From contig JABXKU010000006.1 of the NCBI GenBank assembly GCA_013619105.1, positions 1 through 64,000 of the forward strand: DNA of 64,000 bases, written 5' to 3'. Every line of letters starts with the position of its first letter. Position 1 is the stretch's first letter. Made by a program: the position numbers and the translations under genes. This document shows positions 9,675 to 20,350 of the stretch, piece after piece. Under the pieces are notes generated by a model. The model was not told the origin of the DNA. It was given only the letters and a program-made list of their open reading frames with translations, and did not search any database. This DNA is from Desulfuromonadales bacterium. GTDB taxonomy: Bacteria; Desulfobacterota; Desulfuromonadia; Desulfuromonadales; Syntrophotaleaceae.

Positions 9675-10289
9675 GTGACAAAGGATAACAGGCAAAGACC
9701 CTGGAAAATATTACGATCGGAAGAGGGCGATGAACTGCCGATTTTCAAGGTTCGTTACGACTGGATGGAAAACCCCCGCAACGGCGCAGAGCTTAAAGCA
9801 GTGGTACTTGATGTGCCCGATTGGGTAACTGTTGCCGCGGTGACCCCCGATCAACAACTTGTGATGGTACGCCAATATCGGTTCGGAGCCGCGGAGTTTA
9901 CTACTGAATTGCCGGCCGGGTTGGTCAACCCCGGAGAACCCCACCGAGACGCTGCGGTGCGGGAGTTGCGGGAGGAGACCGGCTATACTAGCAATGATTG
10001 GGTCTATCTCGGCTGGGTGCAGCCCAACCCCGCCTACCAGAATAATCGTCTGCATCAGTGGCTGGCCCGGGATGTGCGGTTGACCGCCCCACGGGAACTA
10101 GACGAAGGTGAGGATATCGAGGTTTCGGTGCTGGCCATGAACCAAGTCCGCCAGGAGATCGCCGAGGGGCGCATGCGCAACTCTCTGGCTCTGCTGACCC
10201 TGTCTCGCGTTACCAATCTGTGGGCCGCTGACCCGGCTCAAGACGGATTGCTGGAAGATTTTGTAACCCTCGATCACGAGTCACGTTGA
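9675..10289 (+). CDS. NUDIX hydrolase
   Basis: Nudix box GEPHRDAAVRELREETGY; GTG start at 9675 preferred because the AAGGAG at 9664-9669 overlaps the track start at 9669. Confidence 0.9.
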   Translation: MTKDNRQRPWKILRSEEGDELPIFKVRYDWMENPRNGAELKAVVLDVPDWVTVAAVTPDQQLVMVRQYRFGAAEFTTELPAGLVNPGEPHRDAAVRELREETGYTSNDWVYLGWVQPNPAYQNNRLHQWLARDVRLTAPRELDEGEDIEVSVLAMNQVRQEIAEGRMRNSLALLTLSRVTNLWAADPAQDGLLEDFVTLDHESR

Positions 10290-10361
10290 TTTCTGTCTGT
10301 GCGACGCTAGGTTGTTTTAAATCCAGGGAACGGGACGATTGCTGGCCAAACCCTTCTGGTC

Positions 10362-10745
10362 TTGGCCGATAACGTGGCGGGGAGCCCCCCCCTCTATCAG
10401 CCTTTTAGGCGGCGTAGCGCACAGGCCAAGCCGCATCTTTTGAAAGCATTTACCGTCTATAACTATAGCGAGTTATTGAAAGCGCTGAATATGCTAGGGC
10501 TCGGCAAACGGGCTAGCTTCAAGGAGATCAAGAAGCGCTATCGGGAGCTGGCCTGAAAAAATCACCCCGACGCTGGTGGCAGGGAAAGCGAAGCGATGCA
10601 GAAGAACAACGCCGCTTATGCGCTGCTCCATGCCACTGTGAAGGATTACCGGTTTTCCTTTGCTGAAGAAGAATTCTACGAACAGCAACCGGAAGAGCGC
10701 CTGCGCCAGCAGTTCGGCGACGATCCTCTATGGGGCAACAAGTAG
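10362..10745 (+). pseudogene. DnaJ/J-domain protein with one in-frame TGA (10554-10556)
   Basis: FKEIKKRYRELA*KNHPDAGGRESEAMQKNNAAYALLHATVKDYRFSFAEEEFYEQQPEERLRQQFGDDPLWGNK*; J-domain and frame continue across the stop. Confidence 0.75.
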
Positions 10746-10758
10746 CCGGAGCGAAGTA

Positions 10759-12141
10759 TCACGCCTCTTCCACAATCTTCTGCAGCGCCATGACCATCTC
10801 ACTTTTTATACGCTTTCGGTAAACCTCTTCCCTGATCCAGGGAATTTTCATCAACAACATCATAAAGCCGTTTTTTAGCCGACTGCGCCAGTCGCGCTGC
10901 GGAAAGTCGTAGCCGCCGTGGGTCTTGAAGTAGCGGTGGTCAGCGATGAAAGGGAAGCGCAACCGGCCCCAGATCGCGTCCCGCAGTAGCTTGTGGCCGG
11001 CAATGCCGAGGAAGGTCCGTGGTTTACGGTAATTCTGCTGGCTGAAGGTTATTAACTGCAGGGCCAGTAGGTCGAGCTGCCCATCCAGAGTGAGCGAGTC
11101 GCTGCATTCGTCGCTGACGATGGCCACCAGGTTGGCCTCCATCATTTCGAAATAGGCTTGAAGAATTTCGCGCAGATGGGGATTGGCGCTCAACGGTCCG
11201 GCGATGACGAAACCGACCTGTTTATCTTTGATTGCTGGTATGTGGCCCATGAAGAAGGAGCGGTCAAAAAAGGTTTTCCAGCGGGCCGAAAGATAGCGGT
11301 CCCGAATGGTTCCAGCGTAAATGAGGATGTCAGCGGTCATCACCCGGTCGCGGTAGAAGGGGATGAAGTCGTCCCGGTCTTCCAGTGGACAGCAATTATC
11401 GTAGCCGCATTGAATGCAGCCCAGGCAGCTGGTTTCAATTCGTAATTCCTGAAGATTGACAACAGTCCCATTGCCGCCGAAACGGGCTTGTAGTCGGGAA
11501 ACCATCTGTGCCTGGTTGCTGGCTGAGTCTTTGGTATCGGTAACGATGAGTATTTTTTTATCGATTGGATTTACTGCTGAAGGGGCCGGGCCCGGACAAT
11601 AGGGGAGCGGTTTGACCGCTGCCGGTTGCGATACGCAGAAGGTTGGCCGCTGTTGTGCGGCGGTCTGTAGAGCGTTGTCGGCAAATATCAGCAGCTGCTT
11701 GCGTTTGTCGGTGTCGAGCAAATCTTGCATATCGGCCGAAAAATCACCCAGAAAGCGCATTCCCAAGTCATCACAGACAGCACGGATATATTGCAGGGCG
11801 GTATGGTCGTAACAGTGTATCGAGGTAGCGATAGCCAAGGTGTATTTGCCCTGAAAAGCCGCAGTGGCACGCCGTTCCCAGATCAGTTCGATAAAACGCT
11901 TGTAGTGGGCATGAACCAACAGGTAGTAGAGGGGAAAGCTCCACAGTACAATATCCGCTGCCGCGACTTGGTCGATGACGGCAGCAAACCGTTGCGGATC
12001 GTTTTCGGTCTTCTGAATATCCCGTGCAATGTGCAGGGTAGAAAATTTGTGTTGTGGATACTTCTTTGCGATGTAATGGACATACTGCAGGGTGGCGCTC
12101 AGGTCGCCCTTAGGACTTCCGTTCAATACTATGATATTCAT
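10759..12141 (-). CDS. NADPH-dependent FMN reductase / flavodoxin-fold protein (two flavodoxin-like halves)
   Basis: 460 aa; MNIIVLNGSPKGDLSAT start and a second KKILIVTDTKDSASNQAQ... GCIQCGYDNCCPLEDRDDF domain. Confidence 0.8.
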   Translation of the reverse strand: MNIIVLNGSPKGDLSATLQYVHYIAKKYPQHKFSTLHIARDIQKTENDPQRFAAVIDQVAAADIVLWSFPLYYLLVHAHYKRFIELIWERRATAAFQGKYTLAIATSIHCYDHTALQYIRAVCDDLGMRFLGDFSADMQDLLDTDKRKQLLIFADNALQTAAQQRPTFCVSQPAAVKPLPYCPGPAPSAVNPIDKKILIVTDTKDSASNQAQMVSRLQARFGGNGTVVNLQELRIETSCLGCIQCGYDNCCPLEDRDDFIPFYRDRVMTADILIYAGTIRDRYLSARWKTFFDRSFFMGHIPAIKDKQVGFVIAGPLSANPHLREILQAYFEMMEANLVAIVSDECSDSLTLDGQLDLLALQLITFSQQNYRKPRTFLGIAGHKLLRDAIWGRLRFPFIADHRYFKTHGGYDFPQRDWRSRLKNGFMMLLMKIPWIREEVYRKRIKSEMVMALQKIVEEA

Positions 12142-12545
12142 TGATCCCTCCTGAATGAAGACATCTTTGGTCCTTAGCTGTTCTTTTATTTAACCAGTGA
12201 TTTTCGGCAATGGAAGGGCGCCACGGCTGGTCGGGCCGCTTTTTAATCGAAAGCCACATGAATTTACAGCAATATACGGATTTAACCTGATAGCCAGGAT
12301 TGCTAAAGAGGTCTAATATGCAGAAAATAATATATTGACAGAATGGCTCTTTATGGTTGAGAGTAGAACGGTGTTAGGAAAAAGACGTTTTCAATGTTGT
12401 ACTTTTTGGACCTGCTTGTTAATCACAGTGTTCATCAGAGACATCCTGGGAATGTTCATACACCCTATATGGTCACTCATTACTTTTTTCTGGGGCCATA
12501 TGTGCAGCACGATGTCTGCTAACCATGCGCCTAGGAGGAATAAAA

Positions 12546-12887
12546 ATGAGTGAGATCAACCAAACTTGGGAAAACCTGAACACGGCCGTTGTTGTATCGG
12601 ACCCTGATTTTAACGTAACCTTTGCCAATAAGCGGGCTTTCTCACTCTTTGACGAGTTGAAGATTGCCGGGTTGGAAGTCGGAAAGAACATGGCCGCCTG
12701 TCATCAAGCGGAAACCATGGTTAAGCTGAAGGGCATTTACCAGGCTTTTGCCGACAAAAAGATCAAAATAAACCATCTAACCATGGACGGCCCCGAAGGG
12801 ACCCTCACCATCGTTAACGTGCCTTTTTACAATGGTGATGCCTTAGGTGGTGTGGTGGAAATGGTCTTTGAAGGTTCGCTGGCCTGA
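12546..12887 (+). CDS. Stand-alone PAS domain protein
   Basis: MSEINQTWENLNTAVVVSDPDFNVTFANKRAFSLF...GVVEMVFEG; AGGAGG RBS just upstream of ATG 12546. Confidence 0.8.
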   Translation: MSEINQTWENLNTAVVVSDPDFNVTFANKRAFSLFDELKIAGLEVGKNMAACHQAETMVKLKGIYQAFADKKIKINHLTMDGPEGTLTIVNVPFYNGDALGGVVEMVFEGSLA

Positions 12888-12940
12888 TTTTTCTTGGAAC
12901 TGAATCCTGCTATTGTTGGTAGGGTTGTATATGTCATAAA

Positions 12941-12974
12941 AAGAAGCCTGACGGGACCTCCCGCCAGGCTTCTT
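12941..12974. terminator. Intrinsic terminator between convergent genes
   Basis: aagaagcctgacggg-acct-cccgccaggcttctt hairpin with flanking A/T. Confidence 0.75.
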
Positions 12975-13026
12975 GCTTTTCAGCCATAGCCAAGGGGCAG
13001 GGTTGTGAGCAAGAAGTATCCGGGTA

Positions 13027-13890
13027 TTATTTTTCGCTGTTTCTCGTCTCAACCGAGGCGGGTTGCGGAAACCACCGGTCGATAAAGACTCGCCACTGGT
13101 TCCAGTAGGGGGTGCCGCCGACATCGTAGGTGTCGTTGTGGTCGGCTCCGGGGATGAGATAGAGGGATTTGGGCTGCGGGGCTCTGGCGAAGAGTTGCCG
13201 GGCCATCTTTGGCGGCACGGTGCGGTCCTTGTCGCCCTGCAGCAGTAGCAACGGGCAGTTCAGTTGGTCGATCTTGTCCAGATTGTCGTAACGGGAACTG
13301 AGTGCCCACCAGCCGAGCATGGCATAGCTCAGGGGCTGGTGGTGCCAGCCCATTCTGGCCACTGAGGTAAAGGCCGATTCCAGTACCAGGCCGCCCGGCG
13401 GTTTTTCCAGGGCCAGTTGCAGGGCCACCGCCCCTCCCAGAGAGCGGCCGAAGTAGATCATTTGCTGCGGCTTCCAGCCTCGCTGCTGTAGCCAGACCAG
13501 CGCTCCGTGTATGTCCTTGTAGCTACCCTGTTCGGTAATCTGGCCTTCACTCAGGCCGTAGCCCCGATAATCGAAGATAAATACCGTCAGCCCTAGGCTC
13601 TGGAACTGGGCCAGATTGTCGATGCGGTGCGAGATGTTACCGGCGTTGCCGTGGGCAAAGAGCAGCAGCGGCCGTTCCGCCTTGCCCGGCAGTAGCCAGC
13701 CGTGCAGGCGCACGCCGTCGGCCGCCGGGAAGCGCACCTCCTCGTAGGTCAGGCCGGCCACCTCGGGGGTGGCATGCAGGGTCTGCTCGGGAAAGAAGAT
13801 ATAGTGTCGGTCCATGGCGTCGAAAGTGTGTGCGCTGTCGGCAAGCGCCAGCAGCATGAAAATCAGGAACCACTGTCTAAAGGTGTTCAT
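13027..13890 (-). CDS. Alpha/beta hydrolase (esterase/lipase-like)
   Basis: 287 aa; LLLFAHGNAGN, GRSLGGAVAL nucleophile elbow, GADHNDTY catalytic His region; signal peptide. Confidence 0.88.
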   Translation of the reverse strand: MNTFRQWFLIFMLLALADSAHTFDAMDRHYIFFPEQTLHATPEVAGLTYEEVRFPAADGVRLHGWLLPGKAERPLLLFAHGNAGNISHRIDNLAQFQSLGLTVFIFDYRGYGLSEGQITEQGSYKDIHGALVWLQQRGWKPQQMIYFGRSLGGAVALQLALEKPPGGLVLESAFTSVARMGWHHQPLSYAMLGWWALSSRYDNLDKIDQLNCPLLLLQGDKDRTVPPKMARQLFARAPQPKSLYLIPGADHNDTYDVGGTPYWNQWRVFIDRWFPQPASVETRNSEK

Positions 13891-14291
13891 CTCTGTCCCG
13901 TTAAGTCTCTAACAATATGAATCGGGCGCCGATAAAGTCAGATGCTTCGCATACGCAGATCAACCAAATGTTTCATCCTTGCTATAGAGTCTTATTCGCG
14001 TTTATCTGCGTTCCTTTAAGCTGTTAAGCCCCGTATCGGTTTTCGCCCTGTCCAACGAGATAACTTAAAGTTTGATGCTTTCGCAAAAAGTCAGGAGATG
14101 GCTAAATAAAAAGTTTAGCAGGTTAAAGCAGCATCGCCGCCTCAGGGAAGGCTTGATTCTCGCCGTTGTCAGGAAAGGGCCCGTTAACGGATCAAACCAT
14201 TTGCAATCATAGGATATTGTGGCAAGCTTTTATCAAAGGAAGGGGCAGGGATTATACTGGTCGTTTTCTATTGAATAAAGGGAGGAACCCT

Positions 14292-14594
14292 ATGGTTAAA
14301 TGTAAAAATTGTGGTCGTAAAGCGGTTAATGATAGCTTGCTTTGCTGTCACTGTGGTTATCCCATGACGATAGCCAAGGTGATCCCCTGGCCCCGGCAGC
14401 TTTGGCCGGTGGTACCGCAGCAGTTCTGGAAGGCGATAATAGTACTGTCCCTCCTTCTTGCCACCTTGGCCGCGACCGGCATCTTCGTCTATGCCCAGCG
14501 TGGTTTATCGTGCTTGTATTTCAGTTATTCGTTTGCGCTGAGTCTTGTCGTGTTTTTCTGGGCCGACCTGGGTTCACGCAAGAGCCTTCGATAA
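14292..14594 (+). CDS. Small zinc-ribbon membrane protein
   Basis: MVKCKNCGRKAVNDSLLCCHCGYPM (CxxC...CxxC) followed by two TM segments; GGAGG RBS at 14281. Confidence 0.65.
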   Translation: MVKCKNCGRKAVNDSLLCCHCGYPMTIAKVIPWPRQLWPVVPQQFWKAIIVLSLLLATLAATGIFVYAQRGLSCLYFSYSFALSLVVFFWADLGSRKSLR

Positions 14595-14727
14595 GGCGGT
14601 TGTCCGAGCAGTTTGTAGCAGTAACAAGGCCAGGCAGAGTCTATCTGCCTGGCTTTGAAGATTTTCGTGAACAAGACGAGGGGTTAGCTGTAATAACCAT
14701 ACTTTTTGATCATATTCCCGAAAAAAA

Positions 14728-15264
14728 TCAATCTGCAATATGCCTATCCACCGGAATATGTTTTTTTTGCCAGAGACCCTGCCTGTTATTTCGCGCCAAG
14801 TCTTCGGTCATGAGAAAGTCGGACTTCAGTTCGAAATCAAAGCGCCGGTAGACCACGGCAAAGCCTTTCTCCAGTAGCAATTGATTGAGTAATCGGCCAT
14901 CCGGCAAATAGACGTAAGCCAGTAGGCGGTTATAGCGGTCGCGTTTTTTCTCTTCGGTTTTCATCAGTACAGTTTTTCCCTTAATCGATTCCATAAGGTA
15001 GTTTCTTCCTGCTTGGTTGATGTACCGCAGGGTAGTCGGTTCGATCCCCCAACGTTGGTAATAGCGATCTCGCTGAGAAGCCTTGTGCTCCGGAGCGTCG
15101 ATGCCAAGCAACCGCACGGTGCCGACGCCAGTTACTTCGATGGTGTCGCCGTCATAGATCCATTTGATCCGGCCGGACAGAGTTTCGGCGGGGGTCAGGG
15201 TGGGCAGCAGCAGGCAGAGCAGCAACGCTGCCGTCAGAAACCTGCACTGCAGCCGCTGGAGCAT
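14728..15264 (-). CDS. Thermonuclease-family (SNase-like) protein
   Basis: Signal peptide then ETLSGRIKWIYDGDTIEV...VRLLGIDAPE...DRYNRLLAYVYLPDGRLLNQLLLEKGFA; start overlaps stop of upstream gene. Confidence 0.88.
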   Translation of the reverse strand: MLQRLQCRFLTAALLLCLLLPTLTPAETLSGRIKWIYDGDTIEVTGVGTVRLLGIDAPEHKASQRDRYYQRWGIEPTTLRYINQAGRNYLMESIKGKTVLMKTEEKKRDRYNRLLAYVYLPDGRLLNQLLLEKGFAVVYRRFDFELKSDFLMTEDLARNNRQGLWQKKHIPVDRHIAD

Positions 15265-15701
15265 CAGGGACGGCCCCACAGCAGACGGGCGAAGAAGCCG
15301 GTGAAGAAGCCCCAGATTAGGTTGTAGCCGATGACGAACAGGGGGGTGAATGTGCCGAGACCAAGGCCTAGTGCTCCATGAAGGGTCTGGTTGGGAAAAA
15401 CGTAGAAGAGTTGCCAGGCGGTTGGCAGTAGGCTGGCCCAGAGGCCCTTGCGAATCCAGCTGCTGCGTGCGCGGGGGCTGGCAACGGTGATGAAATAAGC
15501 CAGGCCCCAGAGGCCACCCCAGACCAGACGTGGATAGAGCCAGGCTAGGGACCATTCCGGCGCAAGGGTCACGCCGGCAAGTTGAGGCAGGCCGAGGCTG
15601 CCGCCGAGCCAGACGGCCAGGCTGTTGAACAGGGCACCGAGTAGTCCGGCGCAGAAACAGACGCTTAGTATAGCCTTGGTGCGGTGCATGCCTTCTCCCA
15701 A
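15264..15701 (-). CDS. Hypothetical integral membrane protein
   Basis: 145 aa, about 4 TM segments, translationally coupled to the SNase-like gene (TGATG). Confidence 0.6.
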   Translation of the reverse strand: MGEGMHRTKAILSVCFCAGLLGALFNSLAVWLGGSLGLPQLAGVTLAPEWSLAWLYPRLVWGGLWGLAYFITVASPRARSSWIRKGLWASLLPTAWQLFYVFPNQTLHGALGLGLGTFTPLFVIGYNLIWGFFTGFFARLLWGRP

Positions 15702-15710
15702 AAGTTTGGT

Positions 15711-16520
15711 TTAAGAGAGCTCTTCGTTCAGACTGCCGGTACGGTAGCCTTCAAGGTCAAGCGTTACAAAGAGAAATCCGGAATTTTTGCAGTGGACGAC
15801 CAAGTCGCTGCGCAGAGGTTCTTGAATCAGTTTGAGCTGTTCGCCAGGTGACACTTCGATGCGGGCAGTATTGCCATGATGGCGAACTCGGTAGTTTTTG
15901 AATCCCTGCTGATGGAGATAGGTTTCGCAATCTTCTACTTGGGACAGAGCCGCGACTGTAATGGGCGTGCCGTAGGGGATCCGTGAAGCAAGGCAGGCGA
16001 AGGCCGGCTTGTCTGCCGTCGGTAGGTTAAGCTGGTGACTCAGCTTACGCACATCCTGTTTGGTCAGGTTCGCTGCTAGCAGAGGTGAAAAAATTCCGAG
16101 TTCCTTGATCGCTTCGCTTCCGGGGCGATAATCGCTAAGATCGTCCAGGTTGGATCCGTCGACCAGGCGAGGAAAACCGAGTGTTTGAGCCCGGTCGAGA
16201 CAGGATCGCATTAGGATTTTTTTGCAATGGTAGCAGCGTCGGGCGTCGTTACGGGCCACCTCAGGCGTTTGTAGCGGATCGATAGCTATTAATTCCTGGT
16301 GAACTCCGAGCTGGGCGGCCAGGATCCTGCTTTCATTTTGTTCGCGAGTGGGAAAGAAGGGCGAAACGACGGTTATGGCCAACACACGTTCCGCACCGAG
16401 TAGATCTCTTGCAACTCGTAGCAGCAGGGTCGAATCGACGCCGCCTGAAAAAGCCACTGCGACCGATTCGAGGGGAACCAGGTGCGTTTGCAGTGCGAGA
16501 AATTTCTCCTGCAGGCTCAC
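15711..16520 (-). CDS. larE: LarE-type ATP-dependent sulfur transferase (nickel-pincer cofactor synthesis)
   Basis: PP-loop SGGVDSTLLLRVA; RRCYHCKK; KPAFACLASRIPYGTPIT. Confidence 0.88.
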   Translation of the reverse strand: MSLQEKFLALQTHLVPLESVAVAFSGGVDSTLLLRVARDLLGAERVLAITVVSPFFPTREQNESRILAAQLGVHQELIAIDPLQTPEVARNDARRCYHCKKILMRSCLDRAQTLGFPRLVDGSNLDDLSDYRPGSEAIKELGIFSPLLAANLTKQDVRKLSHQLNLPTADKPAFACLASRIPYGTPITVAALSQVEDCETYLHQQGFKNYRVRHHGNTARIEVSPGEQLKLIQEPLRSDLVVHCKNSGFLFVTLDLEGYRTGSLNEELS

Positions 16521-16524
16521 TGGC

Positions 16525-17454
16525 TTAGCCTTTCACATTGAAGACGCCTGTTGAAAGATAGCGTTCGCCGGTATCGCACAGCACCGTGACTACGTTGTGG
16601 CCGGGACCGAGTCGTTTGGCAACCTGCAGGGCAGCAGCGACGTTGGCGCCTGCTGAGATGCCGACGAACAGGCCTTCTTCCCGTGCCAGACGGGCGGTAG
16701 TCTCCATGGCCAGTTGATCTTCGATGGCGATCACTTCCTGGTAGATGGTGGTGTCGAGAACCTCCGGTATGAAACCGGCGCCGATGCCTTGTATGCGGTG
16801 CGGACCAGGAACGCCACCGGATAATACCGGCGAGGCGGCCGGTTCGACGGCGGCGATGAGTACCTCGGGGTTATGCGCTAGCAGGGCGCGACCGACGCCG
16901 GTGATGGTGCCGCCAGTACCGACTCCAGCGACAAAGGCGGAGACTTGGCCTTCCAGAGCTGACAGAATTTCTGGTCCGGTGGTTTGCTCATGCACGCGGG
17001 GGTTGGCTGGGTTGTTGAACTGCATGGGCATAAAGCATTTTCTTTTGTTGCTGATCTCTTGGGCTTTAGCAATGGCACCGCGCATACCCTGCGAGCCGGG
17101 GGTCAGTATCAGTTCAGCGCCATAGGCGCTGAGCAGACGCTGTCGTTCGGTACTCATGCTGTCCGGCATGGTCAGGATCAGCTTGTAGCCCTTAACTGCG
17201 CAGACCAGGGACAGACCGATGCCGGTATTGCCGCTGGTCGGTTCGACCAGGGTGTCACCGGGCTTGATGCTCCCGTCTTGTTCGGCCTGTTCAATCATGG
17301 CCAAGGCGATGCGATCCTTGATGCTGCCGCCGGGGTTGGTCGATTCCATCTTTCCCCAAAGGTTGGCACTATCGGAACCGGCCATCTTATTGAGGCGCAC
17401 CAGGGCGGTTTGGCCGATCTGACCGAGGGAATTATCGCTAATGGGTATGGACAC
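16525..17454 (-). CDS. cysK: Cysteine synthase (CysK/CysM family)
   Basis: 309 aa; ESTNPGGSIKDRIALAMI PLP-Lys motif, EPTSGNTGIGL, GTGGTITGVGR. Confidence 0.9.
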   Translation of the reverse strand: MSIPISDNSLGQIGQTALVRLNKMAGSDSANLWGKMESTNPGGSIKDRIALAMIEQAEQDGSIKPGDTLVEPTSGNTGIGLSLVCAVKGYKLILTMPDSMSTERQRLLSAYGAELILTPGSQGMRGAIAKAQEISNKRKCFMPMQFNNPANPRVHEQTTGPEILSALEGQVSAFVAGVGTGGTITGVGRALLAHNPEVLIAAVEPAASPVLSGGVPGPHRIQGIGAGFIPEVLDTTIYQEVIAIEDQLAMETTARLAREEGLFVGISAGANVAAALQVAKRLGPGHNVVTVLCDTGERYLSTGVFNVKG

Positions 17455-17564
17455 GGGAACCTCCAGGCTGGTTTATCGAAAAGGGGATTGCCCCACTTAA
17501 GTAGACTTTGGCTGAGCTGTCAAGGTTGAAATGGTTTGTTTAGTTTATGTTAACCGACTGGAAA

Positions 17565-17653
17565 TCAAGACCGCCGGGTCGCGTCCCGCCAGACGCCCTA
17601 CTTTTTGTCCAAGCCAACAAAAAGTAGGCAAAAAATGGCTGCCACTGCGTGGG
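17565..17653. repeat. Dispersed repeat family A, copy 1
   Basis: Core gggtcgc(g/a)tcccgccagacgccctactttttgtccaagccaacaaaaagtaggcaaaaaatggct(g/a)ccactgcgtgg; nearly identical inverted copy at 33468-33560. Confidence 0.85.
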
Positions 17654-17978
17654 GCATGCTGTCACGCAGGTAAGGAGATGGCTAAAAACGCTTGGGCTAT
17701 TCCACTGAGGAGGCAGTTTCTTTGCGCGGCCTTCTTCCGAAAGTTGGTTGCAAAAACTCTTGATCCGTTTCTTTTCCCAACAGTGATCGTAGGTGTTGTT
17801 GGGTTTATAACCAATAAAGCAACTTCAATACCGCTACTTTAACCTCTGCCGATTCCGGTTTGTAAGCTGGCCCAGTGTCAGTGAGTTGTCGAGGAAGAAG
17901 CTTGGTTTAAATGTCGTGACTGAGGAAACTCGATCCGACGATTCCAGAGACTGTAATCCGACTGCCGGACGGTAACAA

Positions 17979-18002
17979 AAAGGCGGCCTTGCGGCCGCCT
18001 TT
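17979..18002 (-). terminator. Intrinsic terminator of dapL
   Basis: aggcggcc-ttgc-ggccgcct with T-run on the minus strand. Confidence 0.75.
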
Positions 18003-18019
18003 CGTTTGTCTTATCGGTA

Positions 18020-19252
18020 TTAAGCCAGATTTTGCTTGATACGCTTGACGGCTTCGATAACGTTTTCCCGGCCACCGAAAGCTGAAAGCCGGTAGTAGCC
18101 TTCGCCGCTGGGGCCGAAACCGCTGCCGGGAGTGCCGACGACGTGGCACTCGGAGAGTAGCTTGTCGAAAAAGTCCCAGCTGCTCATGTCACCCGGAGTC
18201 TTGAGCCAGATATAGGGAGCGTTGATTCCGCCATAGACGGTCAAGCCCGCGGCCTGCAAGCCTTCACGAATGAGGCGGGCATTTTCCATGTAATAGTCGA
18301 TGGTCGCCTGAATTTGAGCCCAGCCTTCATCGGAATAGACGGCGGCGGCGGCTTTTTGCACAGGGTAGGAGACACCATTGAACTTGGTCGACTGGCGGCG
18401 GTTCCATAGTTTGTTCAGGGAGGACAGTTCGCCGCCTTCCGTACGGGCCATCAGAGCCTCAGGTACCACGGTGAAGGCACAACGTACGCCGGTGAAACCT
18501 GCGGTCTTGGAAAAGCTGCGGAATTCGATGGCGCATTTTTCGGCCCCTTCGATTTCGTAGATGGAACGGGGAATGCCCGGTTCGGTGATGAAGGCTTCAT
18601 AGGCGGCGTCGTAAAACAGCACTGCCTCGTTGGCCAGGGCATAGTCGACCCACTTCTGCAGATTCTCTTTGGTAGCTACGGTGCCGGTGGGGTTGTTGGG
18701 GTAGCAGAGGTAGACGATGTCGACTTTTTCCGTGGGAATGGCTGGGGTGAAACCGTTTTCCTCGGTGCATGGCAGGTAGACCATACCTTCGTAGTAGCCC
18801 TTTTCGTCGGCTTCGCCGGTGCGGCCGACCATGACGTTGGTGTCGTTGTAAACCGGGTAAACCGGATCGCAGATAGCCACCTTATTGTCGAGGGCGAAGA
18901 TGTCGAGGATATTGGCGCAGTCGCATTTGCTGCCATCGGAGACGAAGATCTCAGAGGGCTTCAGGGAGACGCCCAGGGGCTTGTAAGCCTTCTCGATGAG
19001 GGTATCGATGAGGAACTTGTAGCCCTGCTCAGGACCGTAGCCCATGAAGGACTCGCCCTTGGTCAGATCGTCTACCGCTTTATGAAAAGCGTCGATGATC
19101 GCCGGGGCCAGAGGTTGGGTAACATCGCCAATACCGAGTTTGATAACCTTGGCTTCAGGGTTGGCGTCGGTAAAGTCTTTGACTCGCCGGCCGATTTCTG
19201 GAAACAGGTAGCCAGCCTTGAGCTTGAGATAGTTGTCGTTTAAACGTGCCAC
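18020..19252 (-). CDS. dapL: LL-diaminopimelate aminotransferase
   Basis: 410 aa; [55 protein letters not shown]. Confidence 0.95.
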   Translation of the reverse strand: MARLNDNYLKLKAGYLFPEIGRRVKDFTDANPEAKVIKLGIGDVTQPLAPAIIDAFHKAVDDLTKGESFMGYGPEQGYKFLIDTLIEKAYKPLGVSLKPSEIFVSDGSKCDCANILDIFALDNKVAICDPVYPVYNDTNVMVGRTGEADEKGYYEGMVYLPCTEENGFTPAIPTEKVDIVYLCYPNNPTGTVATKENLQKWVDYALANEAVLFYDAAYEAFITEPGIPRSIYEIEGAEKCAIEFRSFSKTAGFTGVRCAFTVVPEALMARTEGGELSSLNKLWNRRQSTKFNGVSYPVQKAAAAVYSDEGWAQIQATIDYYMENARLIREGLQAAGLTVYGGINAPYIWLKTPGDMSSWDFFDKLLSECHVVGTPGSGFGPSGEGYYRLSAFGGRENVIEAVKRIKQNLA

Positions 19253-19513
19253 AGATAATCCTCCAGATGTTTGTATAGTTCACGGGGAAGACGCTTAGTC
19301 CGAATTCCTGGTGGTTTAGATCGCTTAGCACCGTCACTTAAGCGATGAACCGATCAAAGGCCAAGCCTTTATCGCAGAGGCCGCAGAGAAAATTAAAGTT
19401 AGGCTTTCAAGCAGTTCTCTGCGTTCTCTAGTGAGCAAAGCGAACGGGCGGTGAATAAAATTTTTTAGATTTTTACCTTACGCTCTAACAGTCATTATAA
19501 GTAACGGGATTAT

Positions 19514-20317
19514 TTAGTTCAGCCCCAGAATGTCCTGCATATCGTAAATGCCGGGCTGTTGTGCGTCGATCCAACTGGCGGCCCGTATCGCGCCGCGGGC
19601 GAACATGTCGCGACTCATGGCCCGGTGGGTAATCTCGATACGCTCACCCATGCCGATGAAGTAAACGGTATGCTCGCCGACAATGTCACCGCCGCGTACG
19701 GTCTGCATGCCGATCTCATCCTTGGTGCGGGCGCCACACATTCCTTCGCGATGGTAAACAGCGCTCTTTTGATAGTCGCGATCAAGGGCGTCGGCGACGA
19801 TCTCGCCCATGCGTACCGCGGTACCGCTTGGGGAGTCTTTTTTCTGGTTGTGGTGAAGTTCGACGATTTCCACGTCGAAGCCCTCCCCAAGAATTTTGGC
19901 GGCATCCTTGAGGATCTTAAAGCAGGCGTTAACACCGACACTCATGTTAGGCGCCAGTACCACCGGAATCTTTTCGGCAAATTTTTCTGCCGCCGCTCTC
20001 TGTTCGGGGGTAAATCCGGTAGAGCCGATGACCATTTTCTTACCGAGGCGGGCGCACACTTCGAGGTTTTTCAGAGTCACCTCGGGGAAGGTGAAATCGA
20101 TAAGCACCTCGGCGTCCTGCAGGGCCAGTTCGTGGCTGTCGGTGATAGTGACGCCAAGGGGGCCGCAACCGGCGATGCTGCCAGCGTCTTGGCCGACCAT
20201 GTCGTGGCCGGTCCTTTCTAGAGCGCCGGCCAGTTCCAGGCCTTCGCTCTCTTTGATGGCGGTGATGATGCGACCACCCATACGTCCGGCAGCGCCGTTA
20301 ACGGCAATTTTAACCAT
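19514..20317 (-). CDS. dapB: 4-hydroxy-tetrahydrodipicolinate reductase
   Basis: KIAVNGAAGRMGGRII; VELHHNQKKDSPSGTA. Confidence 0.95.
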   Translation of the reverse strand: MVKIAVNGAAGRMGGRIITAIKESEGLELAGALERTGHDMVGQDAGSIAGCGPLGVTITDSHELALQDAEVLIDFTFPEVTLKNLEVCARLGKKMVIGSTGFTPEQRAAAEKFAEKIPVVLAPNMSVGVNACFKILKDAAKILGEGFDVEIVELHHNQKKDSPSGTAVRMGEIVADALDRDYQKSAVYHREGMCGARTKDEIGMQTVRGGDIVGEHTVYFIGMGERIEITHRAMSRDMFARGAIRAASWIDAQQPGIYDMQDILGLN

Positions 20318-20350
20318 AGTTTCCTCCCCGGTTTGACCGGTATCTGTGGC

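Noticed and set aside
10554-10556. Selenocysteine at the J-domain TGA
   Set aside because: The position is a variable residue before HPD in J-domains, not a redox site, and I see no convincing SECIS-like hairpin after it. A recent nonsense mutation or sequence error is simpler.
19559-20221. 220-aa plus-strand ORF opposite dapB, and similar ORFs opposite argD, hslU, alaS, argG and others
   Set aside because: Antisense to conserved housekeeping genes, low-complexity translations, no separate start signals.
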